Origin: Ceratobasidium sp. AG-K
Taxonomy: Eukaryota > Basidiomycota > Agaricomycetes > Cantharellales > Ceratobasidiaceae
Assembly (NCBI GenBank): GCA_037039685.1
Contig: JAWNGF010000002.1
Span: forward strand, 3,348,001 to 3,412,000
Length of the DNA stretch: 64,000 nt
Direction: 5' to 3'
Shown: piece by piece, positions 14,456 through 25,018 of the stretch
How positions within the stretch are numbered: position 1 is the stretch's first letter
Layout of the letters: each line of letters starts with the position of its first letter
Made by a program: the position numbers and the translations under genes
Notes under the pieces: generated by a model
The model's database searches: none
What the model saw: only the letters and a program-made list of their open reading frames with translations
What the model was told of the DNA's origin: nothing

Positions 14456-17400
14456 CTACTCGGTGTCAGCAAGTGCTTCAACCAGATCCAGCCGGCCAAC
14501 AACAGTCGTTCGGTCAGCAACAAACCATGTCCCATCACGTGCTTGAACCCTCCCGACAAGGCATTGCAAATCTTCAACGTCAACAATCTCTTCGGGAGCT
14601 AGCTTGTTCCCAGCAAGTGTGTACGTGATAATGTTCGCATCAGGGAGCCGTTTGAATAATGGGATTGGCAACACAACAGCGAGGGCCAGCGGTCCCAGGA
14701 AGGGGAGCAGCTTGTTGTTGCCAATGCTGCGCGCCATCTCCTGGAAGAACTCCCTGTCAATGACGACAAAGTACTTGACTTGACCGTAACCCATGACAGC
14801 GCAGTTCACGGGTTGTGGCTTTTGCCGACTGCATTGGTCAACGTGGGTTTGATACTGTAAGCAGCCAGTCAGCATTGCACTCCAAGGTGGAGTGATTTGA
14901 GATGGGTGTACCTTGACATACAATGCATCTCGTTTTGCACGCTCAGTTTCTGGCTCTAGGGCATGGCCTCGAATGATGTTGCCACCGGTAAGCTCGTGGA
15001 CCTGTTGCATCTTCCCCCAATGGATAAACTCGCGCCCCCTCAGGTGTTGGCTTACCACTGACTTCTCAACATCAGCAATTGCACTTAAGTAAGCAGCGAG
15101 CTTTTTCGCAATGCAGTCGTGGACCGGGGATGATCGTTGTGGTCGAACAAATACCAATTGCTTGTACCCGTTGTATGTTGTCCCAGTGGCCATGTTCCCA
15201 CGGCGGTCATCGAGGTCCAGCTCTTTGGTCAGGTTGTAGATAAATTTAACCTGCGATAGTTGTGCCACTTCAAGGACATGCCGATCAAGGCTTGCAAATG
15301 GAAACTGCGGGTTCTTCTTCGTGCGCACAAGTGCACCACAGAACCGCTCCATTGGGAACGCCCAATAACACCACACGGGGCCCATCATCTCAATATCGTC
15401 GGCGATGTGAAGGAGTGAATGGATGGGAAGCATGCAGACCCAAAGACGGTCTGGCTTGTGACGATAGTACAGCCTGGTGTGCGAGTGTGAGCTGTAGGTA
15501 GGCATGCCCAATACAAATGTATACATACCTTTTGAACTTGGTTACCCAACCAGCAAACCCTTTTCGGATGGCGTCGATGTCAACATGTCGGATTACAAGG
15601 TCGAGGCAAAGGTTGATGAGACGAATGAGCTCGATGAAGTGATGATAATAGACATTGCGTGTGAATTGCTTGCAAAGCAAGCCGGGCGCAAGGAGCGTCG
15701 CAAAGAGGAGCGTACTCTCCAATGTTGATTGGTAACGGTCCGCAGAAAGGTTTGGCACGCGGCAACCAAATACGGCAGGGATGGTGTCCCCACTGGCCGC
15801 GCACGCTGCTCCAATTGCTTGCCACACATCAGGCTGCAGTATGTAATCCTCGCGCCCCGTTCCAAATGTCTTGAAGGTTTTTGATCGGGTCCAGACGCTG
15901 ATGAGCATTGGAATGACATTCTCAAACACTGCGTGCATGAAGTTGTGTGGAAATGAACCAGGGAAATCGATGGAGGTGAGCCGCGAAAGAGGCGAGAGCG
16001 AGTTGATGCCAAAGTGGCGTGAGCGATGGCTCTCTTCTGCATCGTTGGGCGCGGATTCGACTTGTTGAGCATGTCGCAGGAACTCCTCATGCGTGCGGCA
16101 AGGGAGATCAAGGGGGTCATATTGTCGTGGATCATGGCGCCCCAGGGCAAATGGGCATGCAAGAGGAGTATAGTTGGTGCGGTTATTGGCCCCAGAGCCC
16201 CGCCCACTCTGTTGTGGATTGCGAACACCTCGTAGCCGGCATGCACGGCACGGGCTCTTGCCATTGTGTCCTTTCATGCACATGAGTTTAGCAACGGCGG
16301 GCATATCCCCGAAACATGCAAGTAAGTACGCATGCAGGTTGAACACCCGCTGTTCGTTTCCATTGAACGCGGGGACACCAACTGCGAGATCTTCAAGCTC
16401 GTCAAGGAACGGCTGAAGAAATGTACACAGCTCTTTTGGTTGAGCTGGGCCGGGGATAACGCCGAGACAGAGGAGGTGTTGGAGCTGGAAACGGAGGTGG
16501 GGCGGGACATTATAGTTGAACGCGAGAAGGGGCCAGCACATCTTCTTCCGCGATTTAAAGGGCCCGAAACCATCGGTTGATAGCCCCAAAGCAATGTCGG
16601 TTGGTTGCGAGAAGAATACGTGCGGCAGCAACCGCCCTGCTACCATGACACGCGTCCCACAGAGTCGCCGATAATGCTGACCATCGAAAATATCTGAGAC
16701 AAAGCGCCCGTCTCGGCGCTGATTGCTACAATAACTGAAGAGACGAGCGGTCTGCGGGTCGAGATAGGCATTGACAAGCCGAGGGATTAGGGGTAAATAC
16801 TGGAATTGCTTGCGCGGGATCAGGCGATCAGTCTGGTTTCGTTGCGAATGATACCGACTCTTGCCGCAGTAAGGGCACTCGGTCGAGGTTTTGTATGGCC
16901 CGGTGAACGCGATACATGAGTCGATGCAGCAGTTGATTCGGACCCCACGAATCCCAGATAGGCAGGCGACTCAACGGCGGGTAGTGTCGTAGTTGGGTAG
17001 GGTAGCGAGCTCGGGGAACGCGCGAGGTAATTTGCTGTAAGCTTTTGCGGTTAGATCGGAGTCTACTTTGAAGTTTAAGCCCCGAATCATACGCATATCG
17101 CGTTCACTAAGTTTGCGGCCTGTTTCGCAAAATTTAGCCTCTAAATCAGTCGGTAGGATGACAGAATACTCACCTCCGTGGCGAGCCACCTCTGCTTCGA
17201 TCTCTTGCTCCAGCACGGCTCGCGCAGACATGCCCTCGAGCCAGGGCGCGCTCTCGGCAAAAGAGGGGCCATCAGCTGGTGGCTCATAGGCGGTCGATAG
17301 CTCCACGTCAAAAAAACCAGCACGACTGGAGCCAGCTGTGTTCGAAGGGCCAGCGCCGGGGGTGTCGAAAGCGAAATCGGGGTGCTGAAGGGCCTGGTCG

Positions 17401-17723
17401 GCTACGGTCTCAGTCTCGTTGCCCGGGTCTTGCATCGGTATATTGGGAGGGGGAGTGGCAGCGCGTGGCGGAGAGTTGCGTGATGGCGGAGGAAGTGCAG
17501 GAGTGGGGGTGCGAGTGGGTGCGGGTGCGCGGGCAGATGAATTACGACGCCGTCGTTTTGCCAGAGCACGTTGCTGAATCGGATTCAGCACTCGCTGCAC
17601 GGCAGTGTCGCGCCGATGTGCCAGGTGCACGGATTGCGTACATCGGCCACGAACATGGCGACGCACGGTCTTTGAGGAGAAGCGACCGTGACACAGCGGA
17701 CAGGTTAGCTTCTGGGCCGCCAT
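14456..17723 (-). pseudogene. Tnp2-family transposase with an in-frame stop codon
   Basis: Transposase of the plant En/Spm Tnp2 type, common in basidiomycetes. The start is ATG 17723: MAAQKLTCPLCHGRFSSKTV has a C2H2-like zinc finger, then a basic stretch and a Pro/Thr-rich linker. After PELATLPNYDTTRR there is a TGA (16971-16973). The same frame then continues with the family's cysteine region (CCIDSC, TECPYCGKSRYHSQ) and FLSQPT-like DIALGLSTDGFGPF. The core follows: WPLLAFNYNVPPHLRFQL, LLACFGDMPAVAKLMCMKGH and SPCRACRLRGVR, SIDFPGSFPHNFMHAVFENV, then EMMGPVWCYWAFPMERFCG. Small introns lie near 15497-15533 and 14850-14910. The stop is TAG at 14456. The TGA may mark a decayed copy, readthrough, or an unseen splice; the rest is open and well preserved. 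Confidence 0.85.
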
Positions 17724-18685
17724 TCGACTGAGGCTCAGTTAGCAGGGCAACGACTGAAAAAAACCGCCTCAACTCACCAGTAACGCTCAACCAGCTGCTG
17801 CAAAGCCGACGCGAGCCACCGACAACTCGACGTTGGGTGACACTAAGAGAAAATGCGATTAAATAACCGAGTCAGCATACGCGATCGCGAGACAGAATGC
17901 ATGACATACTCACTTTGCCCGCCCGGCACCGATGCATTCATACAGATGCCGAATGAGCGGAGGCGGGGGTATATGGCTTCTGGCGGCAGATTTGTCGTGA
18001 GTGGGGTAGATCGCCGCGCGCAAGATCGCGCGATCGTAACGGAAGACAACTACGAAGTAAGATAAGTGAGCGAGCACAAATGCGAGGCAGGGGGATACAT
18101 ACCAGTTGCCAGCAAGAGGCTTTCCAATCCAATCAGCATATCGTATGCGACAAGTGTGTCGATTCCACCAGCATGCATGCACCTGTGGGCCGCCCCGCTG
18201 CGCCGGAAATCAGTCGCGAAAGATGTCACGATGAAACTGGCGACTCACCTTCTAGGTTGGCGGGCGGTGGCAGAAGTGGCGGCAGTGACGACATACCGTA
18301 AATCGGTCGATGTTGTACCGATTTCGAGGCCGGCGCTGCGTCATCGTGGGCGGGAAATGCCTAAGGCCCAAATCTCACGTGACTGTCTGACGCAATGTTT
18401 ATGTCAATCAGTGGCTAAGCGCCGGTGGCCTCCCTTCATTCACGCCACCATAAGATGGCAGACACGCAGAGGCGGGGCTCCCCAAATCATCCGCACCTCC
18501 CCACGGCAAACGACGGCCGCTCCCCCGCGTTCGGTAAGCACTCCCCCTCGCGCATTTCTTGCATTTTCGCTTACGAGCTCACGCGACAGGTACACTCGCT
18601 CCACCTTCAAGGTGACCACGCTACCTACGCCCCCCCCCCCACTCCCAACCGACTCCCGTCCCTACCCTAACGACTCGCGCTCGCT

Positions 18686-20093
18686 ATGGGCCGCTCGAAA
18701 GGCGCGACCAAAAAAAAGCCGCCTGCCTCCGCCCCTTCGTCTCAACGCACTTCCGCGCGAGAGAAAAAGGACTCGACGCGCCTGAAGGAAGCGAAGGAAC
18801 ACCACGGCATCGTCGACCAGGCCCGCAAAACGAAGAAGCAGGCCGACGCGAAACGCCGTAAGGAGCGGGCACAAGACCAAGATGACGCGCTTATGGTAGA
18901 GAACGAAAACGAGTCGACTCGCGAGGTTGAGATGCGAGGTATGTTCCTCGCTTTTTTGTTCTTTTTGTTTCCCTCCACATCTTACAATTCCGACCGCACG
19001 AGCTGACATCGAATCGCTTTAGAAAAGCTCCTCAAATTGACGGCCGAGCTCGCGGAAACCAAGGCGAAGCTCAGCGCAACGAAGCCTGCCGACAATGAAG
19101 AGCCCCCCGCCCTCATTCCCGCGCCGACACACAAGAGCAAGATCACCGTTGCCTCGCTTCGCGAGGCTATCGGACTCAGTGAACCAAAGCACAAGCGCCG
19201 CTGGCGTGCTATCCGTGTAAGTATTGTTTTGCATGTATTCCTCGTGCACCACTCATCGAGTCTACCAGGCCATCGTACGCGGTTTGTCGGGAGGGAAAAT
19301 GCTTCAAATGGACAAAACAATGTCCAATCAGAAGCCTCACCGATTATCCGACCTGTACGCGGCGGTGAGTACGTTCAGCTTACGGTGCGATTCCATGCTG
19401 ACCGTCGAAGATCGAGGAAGAGGCCCCCGAACTCCGCAAGCTCGAGAACAACTGGGGTACGGAGTGGCTGGTCGCTGACCACTTCAACGTGAAGCGCGCA
19501 TCGAAGCTGGCGGACGATCCCGACCACGTCCCGCGCCCCGCGACGAACAAGAAGAAGTCGAAGGACAAGGGCAAGGATCGCTTGTCCACCCCCCGAGACG
19601 GACCGCGTAAGTCCCCAACCTCTATGCGTTACTCAACTAACCCCGTTCCCATCATCATCGACCGGGTTCCTCCCGCGCCACGACCACTCCAGCCCAATCA
19701 AACGCAGCAGGGAGCTCCAACCCCCGACCGAGACCGACGATGCGACCGCCGCCAAAAGACCCCGAGGATGAACCCGAGGTGGACGAGCTCGAAGACGACG
19801 AAGAAGGTGGAGCGCAGGAGAGCGGGAAAGGGAAAGGGAAGGAACCTGCGAAGAAACCCCACAAGCCGCCGGCGAAGCGTGGCAAACCATCGGGCAACAG
19901 CTCGGGTTCCTCGAGTGGGCAGACGACGACCGACGAGGAAAGTGAACCGGAAGCGGGCTCCTCCAGCGGCTCGGGTGGCGGCGGCGGCGGCGGTGGCGGC
20001 GGTGGCGGCGGGTCGGGCGGCGACGGCGACGGCGACAGCGACAGCGACAGCGATAGCGACGGCAGCGCTGGCGCTGGCGCTGGTAGCGACTAG
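18686..20093 (+). CDS. Transposon accessory protein, charged with Gly/Asp/Ser-rich tail
   Basis: Second gene of the 6.4-kb element, divergent from the transposase. The start is ATG 18686 (MGRSKGATKKKPPASAPSS). The N-terminal ~100 residues are Lys/Glu-rich and likely helical or coiled coil. The next exons give EKLLKLTAELAETKAKLSAT and ASLREAIGLSEPKHKRRWRA, then IVRGLSGGKMLQMDKTMSN and ELRKLENNWGTEWLVADHFN. The last exon encodes an acidic DEPEVDELEDDEEGG patch, Lys/Pro-rich and Ser/Gly stretches, a poly-Gly run and GD/SD dipeptide repeats (20000-20085), ending AGAGSD at TAG 20091-20093. Introns lie near 18940-19021, 19216-19270, 19363-19412 and 19605-19730; the last is the least certain. Function unknown; a DNA-binding or recruitment partner of the transposase is a guess. 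Confidence 0.6.
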
Positions 20094-20500
20094 GTTCCAA
20101 TGTTTCCTTTTTGTAAAACCACGTCAAATTTTAGCTATATTATTACTTTTTTTTCAACTGCTCATTGCTGTGTGGCGCAATTCGCACTAAAAGATAACAA
20201 GATATGGTCCTAAAATCAGTTAGATTCAATGCGATAGCGCAACAAAAAGGTCAAAATCGGATCGAAAATCGCTAAAACGGCTGAAAAGTCGTGATACCGA
20301 ATATGGACACTTTTATCCTAATTATCGGCATAGCGGTTTTGGTATGATTTTGACCCCTGGTTAGTACTTCTTTGACTGTTTTTCGGAGCAACCTAGGGTG
20401 AATTTGCATGCTAAATTTTGGTATATTGACTACACCCAGAGGATGTAGAAGGCAGAAGATCAGCAGTTGTTTGCTGGTCACCCTCCAGAGGGAATGCAGC

Positions 20501-20506
20501 TTTATA
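20501..20506 (-). promoter_or_regulatory. Displaced TATA box of thaumatin-like gene A
   Basis: TTTATA on the plus strand (TATAAA on the minus strand) in GGGCGTATAAAGCTGC, matching the TATA box of copy B at 33899-33904. In copy A the transposon places it about 6.5 kb from the ATG. Confidence 0.6.
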
Positions 20507-21131
20507 CGCCCTACGGATGCTCGGAGCTTATGACACAGCAATACCAGAGACACAATGGGTGCCTTCGGCAAGTTGCGACCCATCCAGGAGCCGGATAACC
20601 TTCCTCTCGGACTCTCCGGCGCCTCAAGCGAACAGCTGCCAAGGCCTGATGCTTGTACATGATGATACGGACAGGCTAGGACAAATCCGTGCTATTTCCT
20701 GTTTAGCGAAGGTGGAGGACAATTGATAGCCAAGATGGCCGATGATTGTATGCGTTTTGCCGACTCGCGTGATCGGCTATAATGCTTCTCAGGCCGGCCT
20801 ACCCAATCAATGAATGCTCCGACTACCCGTCGCTTAGAGGCTCAGCTCACCTAGACCCAAGTGCTCTTCATGGTGGCAATAGGATTCTTTTTGAGTACCA
20901 AGTGGGAGTCAAGAGATTTGCTTGAATTACTCGGGCAATTGGCATGACCCTATGGAAGATCAAACTTGAAGGTCCAGAGTCTGTGCCCCGAATCCGTACA
21001 AAATCTTTTTGGAGAGCAACAGTAGAGCCAAATTCACTGGGGGAAACAGGATGAGGGGTCTGGCTGGCCTAAGCCCGTAGCTCGTGAAAGTACCCTTTAG
21101 AGTGCCACTGGTGCACCATGATACCAAACTG

Positions 21132-24100
21132 CACTGTGGACCCCAGACTTCCAGATTGTCTGGTGGTTGGGTCTGGATGGCCCAAAAATCCGGAGGTAAG
21201 TCCCGCCAATGTCTTTTGGCAGACTTCCAGATTCCATATCCGGACCTCCGGACAACCCAACTTACCTCTGGATTGCCAAACATACTTCCAGACATGCTTG
21301 GATGGGCCTCTGGCGGATGATTGGCCACTTCTGGATTGTTCAAAGGTTTTGAGGGGTGTTGTAGGATGGGGTGTAGATGGTTTCTATAAACATTTGCAAT
21401 TGTAATTACATAGTTCCTAATAACAGAAACTATTTCATTAGCAAACTGGCAATCACACAGCTGTTGTGAGCCAGCTCACTCCATTGGACTTGTCTTGTGT
21501 TTCTCCTGCCTGTCCTTGTTGTCTGCCACCCTGTTTGTACATTGTTTGTCTTTTCCTGTGCCACGTTGCCACCTTCTTGTGGTTATTCTGTTACATTGTG
21601 TAATGCAGCTGTGCTTTGTACGAGTCATGTCTGTTCATACAGCATGACTCACATGGACACTCCTGACTGGCTGTTATGTATGACTTGTGTGGCTGCGCCT
21701 TGTATGACTTGGCCACTTCCTGAATATATATAGAGGACCAACAAGCCTGGAAACCCCAGCTTGTTTTGTCTTGTCAAACATCCCCTTTGAGTGACACTTT
21801 GAACCACCCCTACCCTCAAGAGCCTACAGACACTTAAGTGTGTTGCGGTTCAAGAGGTCACTTAGGTCTTAGTGCTGTCCACTCTCCATCATGGCTTTTC
21901 TCATAGCCATTAAGAAGAAGCTTACAACAGCAGCTCAATTAAATGTGGTGAGATAAACGTTTGCGCACCTTGGATTTATTCAGCACCTGGGCTCTAATCA
22001 ATAATCCAACATTTATTTCCATCCCAAACTTGCCTGATTGCACACATGATGTGGCATGTGTTGATCACCTCTCTGCTTGAAACCAGACCTTCATGCAAAG
22101 TCACCGTGTTGTTGTACAAGGTATAGACTTTGGTTTGAGCCTCCAAACCAATGTGAGCAAAAGGGTCTGAGGGTGATTGTTGGGATTGATGGCGTTGGAG
22201 GGTGGGATTGGGAGTGCAAAGCAGTGCTGCAGTTGTCCATAAAATGACTGTGGCAAAGTCAGGGGGTGTATTTGTCAATCAACCTCAAGCTCATATTATA
22301 ATTAAATTAGCATAGTTTGACCATTAGAATACAACTAACCTAACCAATTTCCTTGGAGGTGACGCTTTTGTGTCTTGGTTGTCACTGGCTTGTTAACATT
22401 GCAGTTGGTGCAGTTGCCGTGGACTTTTTTTTTCCTGTTGGTGTAGCAGGGGGTACATGCAAGGAACAGGTGCGTAAAAAATTCCGCCTGTGGCGGGTTG
22501 CCACTTAAGCACTGGTGTGTCTATATATACAGACCAACTCCGTGTGTGCATTCCCCTTCCTCCCGACCGGCCCCCCCTCCAGTTGATCACCACTCAACCT
22601 CCTCAGGTCACTTGGGCACATTAATTGACTCAAGGTAAGTTTTTCCTCTCAATCCAAATATCTGGTTTTTCTTGCTTACCCCAAACAACCATCTGCCCAT
22701 ACAGCATTCATTTTGCTCTTCCTTGCCTGATCCCCCATTCTCAGTTTTATTCTCATTCCAGGTAGGTACAAACCTTTCTTACATATTATCTAGCAGTTTG
22801 ATGTGCTCCAACAGGCTTGTTTGCGCTTTTCTCTTAATTACAGTGCATTTATTATGCCATCGGCTAATCCCTCCCATCCCAGCACCACATCAAAGTCTGT
22901 CGCCAATAACCTGTCTTGTGGCACTGTCATATATGTGGCATAAGGCAATAAGTTCAATTGAGATTCATCCCAATCTTGTGGCACAACTCCGAGTGCACTG
23001 TCAACCCTGGCTCAATGTCCAACCAAGCTGAGCCAAACAAAGACAAGGAGGAGGAGGACATCAACAGCAACAAGAGGTCAAGCAAATCTGCTTAACTTGA
23101 CAGCCCATTGACCTCCGACACCCCACCAACAAAAGCAACTCAAAAATGGCAAGGCCAACACAACTGCCCAGCAACAACTCGTGTGGCCAAGGAGGAATTC
23201 ATCAAATCACTCATCAAACCAACCTGGTAGGTGCCCAGCCTTCTCCTTTACAAGGCTTGATGACAACTTATTTTATTTTATTTTATTAAATACGTATTTA
23301 ACAAGCTACATGAACACAAGGTCAAACCACTCAGAGAACAACAAGCCAAGAAAGAAAAGCAAGAAGAGAAGACCAAACAGGAAATGCAGGCGGGAAGGTG
23401 AACATGATGAGAACTTTGATTTAGCACAAGAAGGTAAGTTATCTGCCTCTAATAGCTCAACCAGTCTTGCTTGAAGCCCCTCAATCACTTCATCCCCAAG
23501 CCCATTCCATTCCCTATCCACTGTTCAGTATGTTTGATTTCCTAGTTTTATATCATGTTCACGCTAAATTCCCTTCAATTCTAGCTTTTTTCATTTTGGT
23601 GTAGGTTTATTTGTATGTATTTGCCACCCCCCAGACAATCCACAACAACCTCCCAGACAATCTGCGCCTTACCCCCAGATTCCCATGGATGCTCCTGATT
23701 ATTATTTTTATTTTTGTAGCTTTGGCCCAACTCTTCTCAACTTTATTTCAGACTTTCCTGGACTTCCCTTAGGATTCCCCGTATATTACCCCTGGACCTG
23801 GCCTGCAACACACTCCTCCTATGGACCCTTCAGACTTTTCTTCCAAACCATCCACATGTATTGACCGGATTCCACTAGTGTGTAATTAAACCGTTAATCA
23901 TATTAAAATTTTTGTACATCAATCCGCGAGTGACTTGAGGACAATCCAGGAGGTCTTCAAATGCATGCAAGGAACAAAAGCCCGGACAGTCTGGACCTCT
24001 GGACCGTCCGAGGGTCCGGATTTTGCCGACAATCCGGACCTAAAGTCCCTATGCCTGTCCTAGTGCACCAGACCAAACCTTACCCCCAGACGCTCCGGAA

Positions 24101-24154
24101 GTTGTACACAAATTTTCTGCTTCCGGATCGTTTGGAAGTGGGGGGTCCACAGTG
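21132..24154. mobile_element. 3.0-kb CACTG-ended, probably non-autonomous CACTA element
   Basis: Terminal inverted repeats begin CACTGTGGACCCC: left at 21132-21144, right at 24142-24154 in reverse. The match continues with ACTTCCA after a 2-base mismatch. The element is flanked by CTG at 21129-21131 and 24155-24157, the 3-bp target duplication usual for CACTA/EnSpm. Copy B of the inverted duplication has no such insertion at the matching place (about 33272). Both arms hold many short subterminal words of the TCCGGA/TCTGGA type (21140-21330 and 23940-24130). I see no transposase inside, only fragments of a charged ORF and AT-rich DNA with a TTTTA run near 23270-23290, so mobilisation would need a partner in trans. 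Confidence 0.88.
23015..23401 (+). pseudogene. Decayed charged ORF inside the CACTG element
   Basis: The frame from ATG 23015 (MSNQAEPNKDKEEEDINSN) meets an early TAA near 23093. It continues with LTSDTPPTKATQKWQGQH and ATTRVAKEEFIKSLIKPTW up to a GTAGGT-like donor (23228). A second block gives KLHEHKVKPLREQQAKKEKQ and EEKTKQEMQAGR, ending at TGA 23399-23401. The composition (Lys/Glu/Gln-rich, coiled-coil like) resembles an accessory protein of such elements, but no sequence match is claimed. Confidence 0.35.
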
Positions 24155-24430
24155 CTGACAGTGTACAATATACGGTTATCTGCTGAGCGTTGTAAAATGT
24201 ACATGTACGTGCTCAAGGTTCCTGGTAAATTTACCAGGCCATATAGGGAGCCTCACACTCATGCTCAGCCTGAGCACCTAAATCACTTGTACAGTTGTAG
24301 GTTATAAAACGGCGTGTTTGAGCCACTGTGTCCCATCTGTTTGCCTCCTTAGCCCCACCACATAGCTTCAGTTGGTTCACATATGCAAATTTTAATCTAT
24401 TGCTTCACAGCTGTCTTTTACAAGCATATG

Positions 24431-24973
24431 TATGCGATTCTACGCTTGCGCAAAGTGTTATGCTCTGTTTTGCACTGTGAAGCCTAATCGCGCTGAATTC
24501 TAGTCGTATCGGCACTGAGAACTCATGACTTAAGGCGCTAGACGTGTCCGCTTTCAGTGACTGATGCGCTGAAGATTATCATTAGGAGTGACTGGGGGGC
24601 AAATGAGCTCCACAACCTATTCAAATCCCCCTTTTATGGTATTGAAGACTGTGAACCATGCGCAAGGTGACTGAAAAATGATATAATCCATCACTGAAAG
24701 CGGCCATTTTTGGTTCAGCGCGTTTGCTAATGTTTTTCAGTAACCTAAGACCCCACAGTGTTGATATTTCCTGAGCGCTGGGGTTCCCAGGGTCGTGGAG
24801 ATGGTTTTGAGCTATTCAGATAAGTTCAAATACTTATTGGCGTAATTTACTCCTACTTGCTCCTGTAGCAGGCTCCAAATGCATACCTCACGACAAAACT
24901 CAACTGCCATATTTGGTAGGTCTGATCCTATGTCGGCGCTTATCCCCAAATCTAAATCACCTCAACATCGACC
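24431..24973. other. Intergenic region with short inverted repeat
   Basis: No coding exon supported. CCGCTTTCAGTGA at 24548-24560 recurs in perfect inverted form at 24691-24703, a possible small fold-back element of about 156 bp without an evident target duplication. The remainder leads into the F-box gene. Confidence 0.45.
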
Positions 24974-25018
24974 GTGACACTATTATCCACTCATATTACA
25001 GTTGTAAACCCTACCTCA

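Larger units (their letters stand above)
14039..20441. mobile_element. 6.4-kb Tnp2-type (CACTA/EnSpm-like) DNA transposon
   Basis: Ends read CTCTGGTGTAAC at the left and GACTACACCCAGAG at the right, an imperfect terminal inverted repeat (CTCTGG, then G/- and TGTA). The insertion is flanked by GAT at 14036-14038 and 20442-20444, a 3-bp target-site duplication. The identity could be extended to AGGAT, but 3 bp gives symmetric ends. Copy B carries the uninterrupted sequence GTAAGGATGTAGAAGG, so the empty site is visible. Both arms carry many subterminal copies of TTTTGGTAT-like words in both orientations (14060-14230 and 20280-20430), a typical CACTA feature. It holds a Tnp2 transposase (minus) and a divergently transcribed accessory gene (plus). 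The ends are not the classic CACTA/CACTG, so assignment beyond the Tnp2 class is open. Confidence 0.9.
12903..24430. repeat. Inverted duplication, copy A, split by two transposons
   Basis: This stretch, with the two elements at 14039-20441 and 21132-24154 removed, aligns in reverse orientation to 33015-35097. The homology covers the thaumatin-like gene with its 3' flank (from about 12903), its promoter (20445-21020), a further spacer to 21131, and a segment after the second element (24155 to about 24430, including TTTGCCTCCTTAG). Net length without the insertions is about 2.1 kb, matching copy B. The outer limits were judged by eye and may be off by some tens of bases. Confidence 0.85.

Noticed and set aside
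18066..18785. 239-codon plus frame between transposase and accessory gene
   Set aside because: It overlaps the accessory gene in another frame, is Arg/Pro/Ser-rich and lacks any motif; likely a frame in the bidirectional promoter.
19633..20127. 164-codon minus frame rich in Arg and Cys
   Set aside because: Antisense of the poly-Gly and GD/SD repeat tail of the accessory gene.
24548..24703. 13-bp perfect inverted repeat as a MITE
   Set aside because: No target duplication, and the homology of the arms does not extend beyond 13 bp; kept only as a note in the spacer.
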